Below the pieces are notes generated by a model. The model did not search any database. It had not been told where the DNA came from and saw only the letters and a list, made by a program, of their open reading frames with translations. A stretch of 36,434 bases of DNA from Planctomycetota bacterium. Its GTDB lineage: Bacteria > Planctomycetota > Phycisphaerae > Phycisphaerales > SM1A02. Both the position numbers and the translations under genes were made by a program. Location: positions 1 through 36,434 of the forward strand of contig JAAELP010000404.1 of the NCBI GenBank assembly GCA_024226535.1. Reading direction: 5' to 3'. Shown here piece by piece: positions 26,623-34,426 of this stretch (within the stretch, counting starts at the first letter, position 1; each line of letters starts with the position of its first letter).

Positions 26623-27384
26623 ATGTCCTCCACGCCTCGTCCCCTGCACCCCGAGTCGCTCACCTGGACGGCCCTGCTCGGCCGCTGGGTGGACTACGCC
26701 CGGGCGTCGCTCGCGATCCCGTCCGACGCCGCCGGCGCTTCGTGGCAGGCCTCGGTGCCGGCGGTCATCAACCTCCAGGCGGTGACGTTCGCATTGTCGG
26801 AGGTGAGCGAGCTGGCCGCCGACGAACGGGCGTTCGCGCTGGACAAGGCCGCGGTGCTCATCCGCGACGGCGCGACCGACCTCGCGCGGATCTGGGGTGA
26901 CGCGCCGCCCCCGTCGCTCGTGGAAGTGATCGACGACGCACAAACCGCGTTGCGGTGCGCGCGGCACGCCGGCGCGGTGGAGCTGATCTGGCACGGCGAC
27001 GACGTGCTCGTGATGCCCGACGTCGACCCCGGCCAACCGGCGGGTACGCTCGCGGTGATGCAGCCGGGCACGCTGGTCATGAGCCGTGAGCCCGTGGCGT
27101 GGTGGAGCGGGCGCGCCGACGCGCCGCTGGAGGTTCCCGGCTGCGTGACGGTTCCCTGCGACGAGCCGCGCCAGGTCTACCGCCGCTTCGACGAGACCGG
27201 CCGCATCGTCGGCGACGTCGTCGCGCCGATCGGCGCCGTCCCGCCCGACGGCTTGCCGCTGCTCGTGCCGCTGTTCGCCGACGGCACCCGCATCGGCCAC
27301 TTCACGCTCGAAGCCGCCGACTGGGAAGCGCGCCAGCGCGCCGCCATGGCCGGCGAACGCGTCTCCGTCGAGGAGATCAGGTGA
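26623..27384 (+). CDS. Hypothetical soluble protein
   Basis: 253 residues from the ATG at 26623. No signal peptide, membrane segment or known motif was recognised. The N-terminal half is helical-looking (INLQAVTFALSEVSELAADERAFALDKAAVLIRDG), and the C-terminal half is richer in beta-type residues and Pro/Gly (CVTVPCDEPRQVYRRFDETGRIVGDVVAPIG). CACAAT, a four-of-six -10 match, ends 8 bases before the ATG, and no Shine-Dalgarno sequence is present, so it may be leaderless. The stop overlaps by 8 bases the end of the convergent MBL-fold gene. The codon pattern supports a real gene; the function is unknown. Confidence 0.65.
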   Translation: MSSTPRPLHPESLTWTALLGRWVDYARASLAIPSDAAGASWQASVPAVINLQAVTFALSEVSELAADERAFALDKAAVLIRDGATDLARIWGDAPPPSLVEVIDDAQTALRCARHAGAVELIWHGDDVLVMPDVDPGQPAGTLAVMQPGTLVMSREPVAWWSGRADAPLEVPGCVTVPCDEPRQVYRRFDETGRIVGDVVAPIGAVPPDGLPLLVPLFADGTRIGHFTLEAADWEARQRAAMAGERVSVEEIR

Positions 27385-28210
27385 ACATGCCGAGTTGCTG
27401 ACCCGGCCGCGCCGCCGGCGCCGGTCCGCCGACGTCGAGCATCGGCGTCGGCTCGTCCTGGCTGGAGACCGTCAGCTTCTCGAGCAGGTGGGGGAGCCGC
27501 TCGGCGTAGAGCTTCTTGACCAGCCGCGCGTCGTTGCACTGCCGCGACAGGTGCAGCGGGACCACGTGCCGCAGACGCGACCGCGCGTCGATCGCGGCGA
27601 CGGCGTCGATCGACTGCTCGTTGGAGAGGTGCCCCTGCCCGCCCATGATCCGCCGCTTGAGATGATCCGGGCGATCGCTGGCGACCTGGAGCGCCCGATC
27701 GTAGTTGGACTCGATGGCCAGGGCGTCGAGATCGACGTATCGGCCGTCGAGCCCGTCGGGAACGCGTCCGAGATCGGTGGCGAGCCCGAAGCGCAGCCCC
27801 GCGTGCTCGACGACGTAGCCGACCGTGCCCAGCGCATCGTGGGCGAACAGCACCGGCTCGGCGTGGGCGTCGCGCCCGAGCGGGAACGGCTCGCGGAACA
27901 GCTCCATCTGCCGCCCGGAGAGCCCGAGCTGAACGGCGCGGTTGCGGTGACGCTGGTGGAGGCGAACGGTGATGTCGAAGCGCTCGGCGACGTCGGTCCA
28001 GCCTTGCCGGAAGTGGTCGCCGTCGAGGTGCGTGAGCCAGATCTCCGACACGTCGGCCACCTTCACGCCCAGCTCAGCCATTCGCTTGGCCGTCGCTCTC
28101 GGCGAGAGGCCGCAGTCGATGAGGATGTGGCGCTCCTGCTCGTCATCGCGCATGACCAGCAACGTGCTGTTGCCGCGTGAGCCGCTGCCGAGGACGCAGA
28201 AGGAGAACAT
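27377..28210 (-). CDS. WalJ/YycJ-like MBL-fold hydrolase with clamp-type C-terminal motif
   Basis: 277 residues from the ATG at 28210 (MFSFCVLGSGSRGNSTLL, the family's usual start); a GTG at 28219 is possible. The protein follows the YycJ/WalJ pattern: HILIDCGLSPRATAKRMAELG, LTHLDGDH at residues 59-66, GHLSNEQSIDAV and HVVPLHLSRQCND. The metal motif reads HxDxDH (His61, Asp63, Asp65, His66) rather than HxHxDH. The C-terminus ends QQLGMFT, with QLGMF at 272-276 resembling a beta-clamp-binding peptide. WalJ-type proteins are putative nucleases or phosphodiesterases linked to DNA repair or replication. It lies 18 bases after lpxA on the same strand, so they are likely co-transcribed. Confidence 0.82.
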   Translation of the reverse strand: MFSFCVLGSGSRGNSTLLVMRDDEQERHILIDCGLSPRATAKRMAELGVKVADVSEIWLTHLDGDHFRQGWTDVAERFDITVRLHQRHRNRAVQLGLSGRQMELFREPFPLGRDAHAEPVLFAHDALGTVGYVVEHAGLRFGLATDLGRVPDGLDGRYVDLDALAIESNYDRALQVASDRPDHLKRRIMGGQGHLSNEQSIDAVAAIDARSRLRHVVPLHLSRQCNDARLVKKLYAERLPHLLEKLTVSSQDEPTPMLDVGGPAPAARPGQQLGMFT

Positions 28211-28228
28211 GGAACTCACTCGCGATGA

Positions 28229-29044
28229 TCAGACCGGGGCGATGGTGTGGCCGCGGACGGGCCGGGGGCGCGCCGAGATGATGCCGCGCTCCGACGATTC
28301 GATGAAGTCGAGGTACTCGGCGACGAGCGGCCGATCCGCGCGTTCGCGCATGGCGTCCAGGGCGCTGCTCCGGCTGAGGCCCTGGCGGAACAGGGTTCGG
28401 TACACCCACCGGATGTCCTCGATCTCCTCGCGGCTCAGGCCCGCGCGGCGGGCGCCGACGAGGTTCGGGGCGGGGGAGACGTTGATTCCCGTGGCCATGA
28501 AGAACGGCGGAACATCGAGGGTCACGCCGGTCAGGCCGCCGAGCATCGCCCCCCGGCCGACGCGCACGAACTGGTGAACGCCCGAGATGCCGCCGACGAT
28601 CGACCGGTCCCCCATGGTCACGTGTCCGGCGACGAGCACTCCGTTCATCAGGGTGACGTCGTCGCCCACGATGCTGTCGTGCCCGACGTGGGAGTGCACC
28701 ATGAACGTGTTGCGGTTGCCGATCCGCGTGGGCCCTTCATCGGTGAACGCCCGGTGCACGGTGAACGACTCGCGAAACGTGTTCCCGTCGCCGATCACGA
28801 GCCCCTCGCCCGGCTCGGCGGGGTCGTGCGCTCCGTGCTGCGGGGCGAACCCGAGGCACGCGAACGGGTAGACCGTGTTGTCGCGTCCGATCGTCGTCGG
28901 CCCGTGGACGTACACGTTGCCGACGAGGTGCGTGCCCGCGCCGATCGTCACCGGGCCCGTGATCACGCAGTTCGGGCCGATGCGGACGTCGTCGGCGAGA
29001 TCGACCTCGCCGTCGAGGACAGCGGTGGGATGGACGTCGGGCAT
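28229..29044 (-). CDS. lpxA: UDP-N-acetylglucosamine acyltransferase (LpxA)
   Basis: 271 residues from the ATG at 29044, the usual length. It transfers a 3-hydroxyacyl chain from ACP to UDP-GlcNAc, the first step of lipid A synthesis. The N-terminal two thirds form a left-handed beta-helix of hexapeptide repeats (VRIGPNCVITGPVTIGAGTHLVG and onward). The catalytic histidine is His122 in HSHVGHDSIVGDD; GGISGVHQFVRVGRGAMLGG is also typical. The C-terminal helical part (REEIEDIRWVYRTLFRQ) is conserved. The presence of lpxA supports a Gram-negative-type outer membrane. A divergent lipB starts 46 bases away, and TAAGAT precedes the start without a Shine-Dalgarno sequence. Confidence 0.95.
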   Translation of the reverse strand: MPDVHPTAVLDGEVDLADDVRIGPNCVITGPVTIGAGTHLVGNVYVHGPTTIGRDNTVYPFACLGFAPQHGAHDPAEPGEGLVIGDGNTFRESFTVHRAFTDEGPTRIGNRNTFMVHSHVGHDSIVGDDVTLMNGVLVAGHVTMGDRSIVGGISGVHQFVRVGRGAMLGGLTGVTLDVPPFFMATGINVSPAPNLVGARRAGLSREEIEDIRWVYRTLFRQGLSRSSALDAMRERADRPLVAEYLDFIESSERGIISARPRPVRGHTIAPV

Positions 29045-29051
29045 GGGGGGG

Positions 29052-29057
29052 ATCTTA
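29052..29057 (-). promoter_or_regulatory. Putative -10 box TAAGAT for a leaderless lpxA transcript
   Basis: TAAGAT (four of six matches) ends 7 bases before the lpxA ATG; the intervening bases are all C, so there is no Shine-Dalgarno sequence. It is back to back with the lipB box within a 46-base divergent gap. Confidence 0.5.
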
Positions 29058-29078
29058 CGGGAAGCGCGGCGTGGAGCC

Positions 29079-29084
29079 TACGCT
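29079..29084 (+). promoter_or_regulatory. Putative -10 box TACGCT for a leaderless lipB transcript
   Basis: TACGCT ends 6 bases before the lipB ATG at 29091. The divergent gap to lpxA is only 46 bases, which leaves little room for a leader with a Shine-Dalgarno sequence. Confidence 0.45.
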
Positions 29085-29090
29085 GTATCG

Positions 29091-29792
29091 ATGAGCCGCC
29101 CGCGCCAATCCGTCGCCGCCGAACTGGAGGTCCGCGACCTCGGCCGGATGCCGTACGCCGAGGCCCTTCAGCTTCAGCGACGGCTCCAGGCCCAGGTCAT
29201 CGCGGGTCGTGCCCGCCCCGGCGCGCCGATGCACCTGCTGCTCGTGGAGCACGATCCGCCGGTGATCACGGTGAGCCGGCGCCGCGGGGCGCGGACCCAC
29301 CTGCTCGCGGCCCCGGAGAGCCTCGCCCGCGAGGGGGTCGAGGTGGCCGAGACCGACCGCGGCGGCGACATCACCTACCACGGGCCGGGACAACTCGTCG
29401 CCTACCCGATCCTCGATCTCAACGTGCTCGGCCTGCGGCTCCACTCGTACATGCGGTTCCTCGAGCAGATCGTCATCGACACGATCGAGGCGTTCGGCGT
29501 GACCGGGCATCGCGACGCGTGCGCGACCGGGGTGTGGGTCGGCGACGGGGCGGACGCCCGCAAGATCTGCGCGATGGGCGTGCGGGTGTCGCGGTGGGTG
29601 AGCATGCACGGCCTCGCGCTCAACGTCACCACGAACCTCGAGCACTTCGAGCTGATCGTCCCGTGCGGGCTCGTCGGACGGGAGGTGACGAGCCTCGCTC
29701 GGGAGACCGGCGAGCAGTGCCCGTCGATGGACGAGGTCAAGCGGACGCTCGTCGAGCGGCTGCTCAGGGAGATGGCTCCCGGTTCCGCATGA
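29091..29792 (+). CDS. lipB: Lipoate-protein ligase B / octanoyltransferase (LipB)
   Basis: 233 residues from the ATG at 29091; the frame is open upstream but overlaps lpxA. It moves octanoyl groups from ACP to lipoyl domains of dehydrogenase complexes, the first step of endogenous lipoate synthesis. Motifs: DRGGDITYHGPGQLVAYPI (residues 89-107), ARKICAMGVRVSRWVSMHG with the catalytic Lys158, and LIVPCGLVGREVTSL with the catalytic Cys192. No lipA is adjacent. Its 3' end overlaps by 29 bases the convergent truncated haemoglobin gene. It draws acyl chains from ACP, as LpxA next door does. Confidence 0.95.
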   Translation: MSRPRQSVAAELEVRDLGRMPYAEALQLQRRLQAQVIAGRARPGAPMHLLLVEHDPPVITVSRRRGARTHLLAAPESLAREGVEVAETDRGGDITYHGPGQLVAYPILDLNVLGLRLHSYMRFLEQIVIDTIEAFGVTGHRDACATGVWVGDGADARKICAMGVRVSRWVSMHGLALNVTTNLEHFELIVPCGLVGREVTSLARETGEQCPSMDEVKRTLVERLLREMAPGSA

Positions 29793-30204
29793 AGTTCGCG
29801 ACGTGGGCGAACCGCGCGTCGAGGAACTCCCGGAGCGGGCCGGCGACCTGCTGATCGTCCAGCGCCAGCGTCATGCACGCGAGCCACTGGTCGCGCTCCG
29901 TCTCGCCGATGGGAAACGGCATGTGTCGTCCGCGCAGACGCGGATGACCGTACTTCTCGATGTAGAGCGGCGGTCCGCCGAGCCAGCCGGAGAGGAAGTC
30001 GGAGAGCTTCTGCCGCGCTTCGGTCAAGTCGGGCTGGTGCAGGGCACGGATCGTCGCGAAACGCTCGTCGGCGTCCATGTGGTCGTAGAACCGATCGACG
30101 AGCGCGCGCACAAGCTCGTCGCCGCCGAGCGCGTCGTAGGGCGTGTGGCCGGGGCCGAAGGGCCCTGACCCCGGGTCGCTGCCCGAGACGTTCAGCGAGG
30201 TCAC
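29764..30204 (-). CDS. Group II truncated haemoglobin
   Basis: 146 residues from a GTG at 30204 that overlaps the stop of the upstream OmpH-like gene as GTGA, implying coupling. Longer in-frame starts would be nested inside that gene. Residues 20-40 read YDALGGDELVRALVDRFYDHM (helices A and B with the B10-region Tyr), followed by FLSGWLGGPPLYIEKYGHPRLRGRHMPFPIG with the proximal His in RHMPF and ETERDQWLACM with the Trp of helix G typical of group II (trHbO) proteins. These globins bind O2 or NO and are linked to stress tolerance and redox chemistry. The first 18 residues are a Gly/Pro-rich extension. Confidence 0.9.
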   Translation of the reverse strand: MTSLNVSGSDPGSGPFGPGHTPYDALGGDELVRALVDRFYDHMDADERFATIRALHQPDLTEARQKLSDFLSGWLGGPPLYIEKYGHPRLRGRHMPFPIGETERDQWLACMTLALDDQQVAGPLREFLDARFAHVANFMRNREPSP

Positions 30205-30932
30205 TCGATCTCCAGCGACAGCTCTTCCATCACGTCGTCGGTGATGTCGAGGTCCTTGGGGTACAGCAGCGCGGTTCGGAGACGGATCGCGTTCATCGCG
30301 GACTCCGGGTTGTCGGCCTCGAACGGCTCGTCCGTGGGGATGAACCGGTAGACGAGGTCGACGCCCTTGCGCGACGCGACGACCTCCACGGCGGCGGTCA
30401 TCTCGCGATAGGCGCGTTCCAGGTGCTCGGCGTCCATCGCGCCGCGCTGAGCGAGCGCCGCCTGCTGCCACTCCATGTACTTCCGGTAGATCTCGTTGCC
30501 CTCCTCGTTCGTCCGCAGCGCTTCCGGCGATGAGGGGTCCATGTCCTTCAGCCGCGTGCCGACCTCTTCGAGCTGCTCGCGGTACTCCGCCTCCTTGTCC
30601 GACAGCTCGGTGAAGAGCCGTTCGCGGTCCTCCTGGAACTGCTCGGAGTCCATGAGCTGGCGGAGGATCTTCCCGATGAACACGAAGGCCTGGGTGTGCG
30701 CCCGGTCCGACGGTCCGTCGCCCCACGCCAGACGCCCCCGGTCGTTGCGCAAGAGCAGGTCGGCTCCGCCGCCGGCGGCCTTCAGCGCGACGGACTCGAC
30801 GGCGTTGGTCGTCGGGGGCGCCGGGGTCGACGCGATCGCGACGCTGCCCGTCTTCCCGAGCACGAGCACGGCGTTGACGGCGACCAGCACGGCGAGGAGG
30901 CAGTAGATGACGGCGCGTTCACGGTGGCTCAT
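30201..30932 (-). CDS. OmpH/Skp-like exported protein
   Basis: 243 residues from the ATG at 30932, with AGGAC upstream. The N-terminus has a hydrophobic segment (residues about 7-25, AVIYCLLAVLVAVNAVLVLG) acting as signal peptide or anchor. Residues about 75-200 are strongly helical and charged (LMDSEQFQEDRERLFTELSDKEAEYREQLEEVGTRLKDM), predicted coiled coil, followed by VVASRKGVDLVYRF, the usual end of an OmpH domain. Skp-type proteins are periplasmic chaperones for outer-membrane proteins; planctomycete members are longer and less well studied. The downstream haemoglobin gene overlaps by four bases. Confidence 0.75.
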   Translation of the reverse strand: MSHRERAVIYCLLAVLVAVNAVLVLGKTGSVAIASTPAPPTTNAVESVALKAAGGGADLLLRNDRGRLAWGDGPSDRAHTQAFVFIGKILRQLMDSEQFQEDRERLFTELSDKEAEYREQLEEVGTRLKDMDPSSPEALRTNEEGNEIYRKYMEWQQAALAQRGAMDAEHLERAYREMTAAVEVVASRKGVDLVYRFIPTDEPFEADNPESAMNAIRLRTALLYPKDLDITDDVMEELSLEIE

Positions 30933-31028
30933 GGGTTCGTCCTGTCGATGATGGCGACACCCCCGTGATACGGACACCACGGGCGGGGGATGCTATTCCG
31001 ATCGGCCGATGGCGTCGTGGCGGTCCGG

Positions 31029-31427
31029 TCAGTCGCGGCTCAGCAACGCCCGGATCCGCTCGCTCAGCGAGAAGTGCGTCAGGTCCGTCAGCTCGCCGGC
31101 GTCGAAGAAGCTGCCCCGGCACGCCCGGCAGACCTCGAAGCCGATCTGCTTCTGCGCCTTGTCGTGGATGTGACGCAGCGGCTGGTTGCAGCGAGGGCAG
31201 TTGCCGCCGGTGATCGAGTCGTGCTCGTGACCGACCTCGTGGGATCCGATGTCGATCTCCTCGACGGCGTGCTTGTCCTTCTGGAGCTTGAGACGCTGGC
31301 CTTCGTCCAGCCAGATGCCGGAGCACTCTTTGCAGCGGTGGACCGTGATCTCGCCGACGGTCACCGGATGCATGGAGGCGCCTTCGCACTTGGGGCAGGG
31401 GAGGGTGTCGATTTCGGTGTCGCTCAT
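31029..31427 (-). CDS. Double TFIIB-type zinc-ribbon protein
   Basis: 132 residues from the ATG at 31427. Two zinc-ribbon units of the zf-TFIIB family are visible: CPKCEG...CKECSGIWLDEGQ (residues about 10-47) and CPRCNQ...CRACRGSFFDAGEL (about 69-107). Each ends in the (I/S)(W/F)(L/F)D(E/A)G signature typical of this family. Such small cytoplasmic proteins are common in bacteria, but their role is unknown. The start has no Shine-Dalgarno sequence; TATCAT lies 8 bases upstream. The OmpH-like gene begins 96 bases downstream and may have its own promoter (TAGCAT on the minus strand at 30989-30994). Confidence 0.85.
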   Translation of the reverse strand: MSDTEIDTLPCPKCEGASMHPVTVGEITVHRCKECSGIWLDEGQRLKLQKDKHAVEEIDIGSHEVGHEHDSITGGNCPRCNQPLRHIHDKAQKQIGFEVCRACRGSFFDAGELTDLTHFSLSERIRALLSRD

Positions 31428-31435
31428 GGCGGGGA

Positions 31436-31441
31436 ATGATA
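31436..31441 (-). promoter_or_regulatory. -10 box TATCAT for a leaderless zinc-ribbon transcript
   Basis: TATCAT matches TATAAT at five of six positions and ends 8 bases before the ATG at 31427. No Shine-Dalgarno sequence is present between them. Confidence 0.55.
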
Positions 31442-31546
31442 TGTCAGCTTCCCGCGATCAGCTATCACCGGTCAGTCGAGAGGCCCGGGGGTCGCATCGC
31501 GGATGGGATGACGAGACGCCGAGCGTTCGTATCGTGATCTCGACGG

Positions 31547-31552
31547 TATTCT
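31547..31552 (+). promoter_or_regulatory. Putative -10 box TATTCT of the hsd operon
   Basis: TATTCT (four of six matches) lies 10 bases before the ATG of a six-codon reading frame at 31563 and 27 bases before hsdR. No good -35 element was found. Confidence 0.45.
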
Positions 31553-31562
31553 GGACGCAGCC

Positions 31563-31583
31563 ATGGCGGACCCGTCCCGATGA
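31563..31583 (+). CDS. Possible six-codon leader peptide upstream of hsdR
   Basis: The ATG at 31563 opens a frame reading MADPSR and stopping at TGA 31581-31583, which overlaps the hsdR start codon as ATGA. Its ATG lies 10 bases after the TATTCT box, so it could be translated from a nearly leaderless mRNA and feed ribosomes to hsdR, which has no Shine-Dalgarno sequence of its own. It is short enough that chance cannot be excluded. Confidence 0.35.
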   Translation: MADPSR

Positions 31584-34426
31584 ACCCCGAGCAAAGAGCC
31601 CGTGTCGAGATCGACCGCCACCTGCGCGAGTCGGGCTGGGTCGTCCAGAGTCGGGACGAGATCGACCTGTCCGCCGGCCGCGGCGTGGCGATCCGCGAGT
31701 TCAAGCTGGAACGGGGTCACGGCTTCGCGGATTACCTGCTGTTCGTGGACGGGCGTCCCGTGGGCGTGCTCGAAGCGAAGAAGATCGGGTTCCCGCTCAC
31801 GGGCGTCGAGGTGCAGGCGGAGCGCTACACGGAGGGGCTTCCGGCGGCGCTCGACGCGCCCCACCGCCCGCTCCCGTTCCGCTACCTCTCGACCGGCGCG
31901 ATCACGAAATTCGCCAATGGCTTCGACCCGCACCCGCGGAGCCGGCGCATCTTCCGGTTCCATCGCCCGGAGACGCTCGCCGAGTGGCTGGAGATGGACA
32001 CGCTCGACGCGTGGGTGAAGGACCTCCACCCGCAGGGCGGGACGTACACCTCCGCCGCCGACACGCATCCGTCGACCCTCCGCTCGCGTCTCCAGACGCT
32101 GCCGCCGGTGCACATCCCCAACCTCTGGCCCAACAAGGTCGTCGCGATCACGAACCTGGAGCAGTCGCTCAGACACGACCGGCCGCGGGCGCTCATCCAG
32201 ATGGCGACGGGCTCGGGTAAGACGCTGCTGGCGATCACGTCCGTCTACCGGCTCATCAAGTTCGCCGGGGCGCGGCGCGTGCTGTTCCTCGTCGACCGCA
32301 CCAACCTTGGGGAGCAGGCGGAGGGGGAGTTCGCGAGCTACCGCACGCCGGACGACAATCGCAAGTTCGACGAGCTGTACAACGTGCAGCGGCTCCAGTC
32401 GGGCACGATCGGGGCGTCGAGCAAGGTCGTGATCTGCACGATCCAACGGCTGTACTCAATGCTCCGGGGCGAGGAGCTGGACCCGGAGCAGGAGCTGGAG
32501 TCGCTGTTCGAGGACGACGCGGCGATTCCGAGCGAGCCGCTGCCGGTGGTCTACAACCCGGCGATTCCGCCCGAGTACTTCGACGTCATCTTCATCGACG
32601 AGTGCCACCGGTCCATCTACTCGATCTGGCGGCAGGTGCTGGAGTACTTCGACGCGTACCTGATCGGCCTGACGGCGACGCCCGCGAAGCACACGTTCGG
32701 CTTCTTCAACCAGAACCTCGTGATGGAGTACGCGCACGAGGAGGCGGTGGCCGACGGGGTGAACGTCGACTTCGAGATCTACCGCATCCGCACGAGAATC
32801 ACGGCCGAGGGGGCGAAGATCGAGGCCGAGGACGGCACGATGATCGGCCTCCGCGACCGCCAGACGCGACAGGTTCGCTGGGAGCAGCCGGACGAGGACG
32901 TCACGTACAAGGCCGAGGAGCTGGACCGCAAGGTCGTGGCGAAGGACCAGATCCGCCTGATCGTCAGGACGTTCCGCGAGCGGTTGTTCACGGAGATCTT
33001 CCCCGGCCGCAAGGAAGTCCCCAAGACGCTCATCTTCGCGAAGGACGACTCGCACGCCGAGGACCTCGTGAAGATCGTGCGCGAGGAGTTCGGCGAGGGC
33101 GACGAGTTCTGCCGAAAGATCACGTACAAGACCACCGGCCGGCGCCCCAAGGACCTGATCAAGGAGTTCCGCAACGAGTATCACCCTCGCATCGCCGTCA
33201 CCGTGGACATGATCGCCACCGGCACGGACATCAAGCCCATCGAGATCGTGATGTTCATGCGATCGGTGAAGAGCCGCGTGCTGTTCGAGCAAATGAAGGG
33301 CCGGGGCGTGCGCGTCATCGATCGCAACGACCTCAAGGCGGTGACGAGCGACGCGAAGGCCAAGACGCACTTCGTGATCGTGGACTGCGTGGGCGTGACG
33401 GAGAGCGAACTGGCCGACACGCAGCCGCTGGAGCGGAAGAAGACCGTGTCGTTCAAGGCGCTGCTCGAGCACGTGGCGCTGGGCGGCACGGATCCGGAAT
33501 ACCTGTCGTCGCTGGCCAGCCGTCTCTCGCGGCTGGAGAAGCAGTGCGGTGCGGAGGAGCGAGCACGGATCGCGGAGGCGGGTGACGGTGCCGATGTCGG
33601 AGCGATCAGCCACGCGATCGTGAAGGCTCTCGATCCCGACGTGCAGGTGGCCGAGGCGCGGGCCGCCCACGACTTGGCCGCGGACGAGGAGCCGACGCCG
33701 GAGCAGGTGCGTGAGGCGGCGAAGAAACTCCTGAAGGCCGCGGCCGAGCCCCTGGCGACGAAGCCGAAGCTGCGCGAGACGCTCGTCGAGATCAAGAAGT
33801 CCTTCGAGCAGATCATCGACGAGGTCAGCCGGGACACGCTGCTCGAAGCGGGGCAGGCGCCGGAGACGAAGGAGAAGGCCAAGGCGCTCGTGCAGGACTT
33901 CAGGCAGTTCCTCGAGGACCACCGCGACGAGATCGACGCCCTCCAGATCTTCTACTCGCAGCCGTACGCCGAGCGATTGCGGTACAAGGACATCAAGGCG
34001 ATCCACGAGGCGATTCAGGCACCGCCGCGTTCATGGACGGAGGAGAAGCTTTGGGCGGCGTACCAGGCGATCGAGGCGGGCAGGGTTAAAGGCGCCAGCG
34101 CCGAGCGCCGCCTCGCCGACATCGTCTCGCTGATACGCTTCGCCCTCAACCAGCGCTCGGAGCTGGTGCCGTACGAGGACCTCGTCGACGAGCGGTTCGA
34201 CCGCTGGCTCCAGCAGCAGGAAGCGGCGGGCCGCACGTTCACCGACGACCAGAGGAGGTGGCTGGAGATGATCCGCGACCACGTGGCACAGAGCCTGGAG
34301 ATCGACATCGAGGACTTCGGTCTGACGCCCTTCGTCGAGGAAGGCGGCTTGGGCAAGGCGGCGATGGTGTTCGGAGACGAGCTGCGCCCGCTGATTGCGG
34401 AGCTGAATGAGGCGTTGGCGGCATGA
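31580..34426 (+). CDS. hsdR: Type I restriction enzyme, motor/endonuclease subunit R
   Basis: 948 residues from the ATG at 31580. The N-terminal nuclease domain has the PD-(D/E)XK signature: Asp51 (GFADYLLFVDG) and Glu65-Ala-Lys67 (GVLEAKK). The SF2 translocase follows, with QMATGSGKT (Walker A, Lys214), FIDECHRSIYSIW (DECH at 340-343), GLTATP and DMIATGTDIKP, then EQMKGRGVRVI as the motif VI arginine region. The C-terminal third is helical and likely docks on the methylase. Unmethylated sites trigger translocation and distant cleavage. It overlaps hsdS by four bases (ATGA) and starts at an ATGA overlap with the small upstream frame. Confidence 0.95.
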   Translation: MNPEQRARVEIDRHLRESGWVVQSRDEIDLSAGRGVAIREFKLERGHGFADYLLFVDGRPVGVLEAKKIGFPLTGVEVQAERYTEGLPAALDAPHRPLPFRYLSTGAITKFANGFDPHPRSRRIFRFHRPETLAEWLEMDTLDAWVKDLHPQGGTYTSAADTHPSTLRSRLQTLPPVHIPNLWPNKVVAITNLEQSLRHDRPRALIQMATGSGKTLLAITSVYRLIKFAGARRVLFLVDRTNLGEQAEGEFASYRTPDDNRKFDELYNVQRLQSGTIGASSKVVICTIQRLYSMLRGEELDPEQELESLFEDDAAIPSEPLPVVYNPAIPPEYFDVIFIDECHRSIYSIWRQVLEYFDAYLIGLTATPAKHTFGFFNQNLVMEYAHEEAVADGVNVDFEIYRIRTRITAEGAKIEAEDGTMIGLRDRQTRQVRWEQPDEDVTYKAEELDRKVVAKDQIRLIVRTFRERLFTEIFPGRKEVPKTLIFAKDDSHAEDLVKIVREEFGEGDEFCRKITYKTTGRRPKDLIKEFRNEYHPRIAVTVDMIATGTDIKPIEIVMFMRSVKSRVLFEQMKGRGVRVIDRNDLKAVTSDAKAKTHFVIVDCVGVTESELADTQPLERKKTVSFKALLEHVALGGTDPEYLSSLASRLSRLEKQCGAEERARIAEAGDGADVGAISHAIVKALDPDVQVAEARAAHDLAADEEPTPEQVREAAKKLLKAAAEPLATKPKLRETLVEIKKSFEQIIDEVSRDTLLEAGQAPETKEKAKALVQDFRQFLEDHRDEIDALQIFYSQPYAERLRYKDIKAIHEAIQAPPRSWTEEKLWAAYQAIEAGRVKGASAERRLADIVSLIRFALNQRSELVPYEDLVDERFDRWLQQQEAAGRTFTDDQRRWLEMIRDHVAQSLEIDIEDFGLTPFVEEGGLGKAAMVFGDELRPLIAELNEALAA

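Noticed and set aside
28875..29090. Longer LipB start upstream of 29091
   Set aside because: It would lie inside lpxA on the opposite strand and adds about 70 residues absent from LipB proteins.
32456..34006. Minus-strand open frame of 516 codons opposite hsdR
   Set aside because: It is antisense to clear helicase and nuclease motifs, and the translation has shadow composition.
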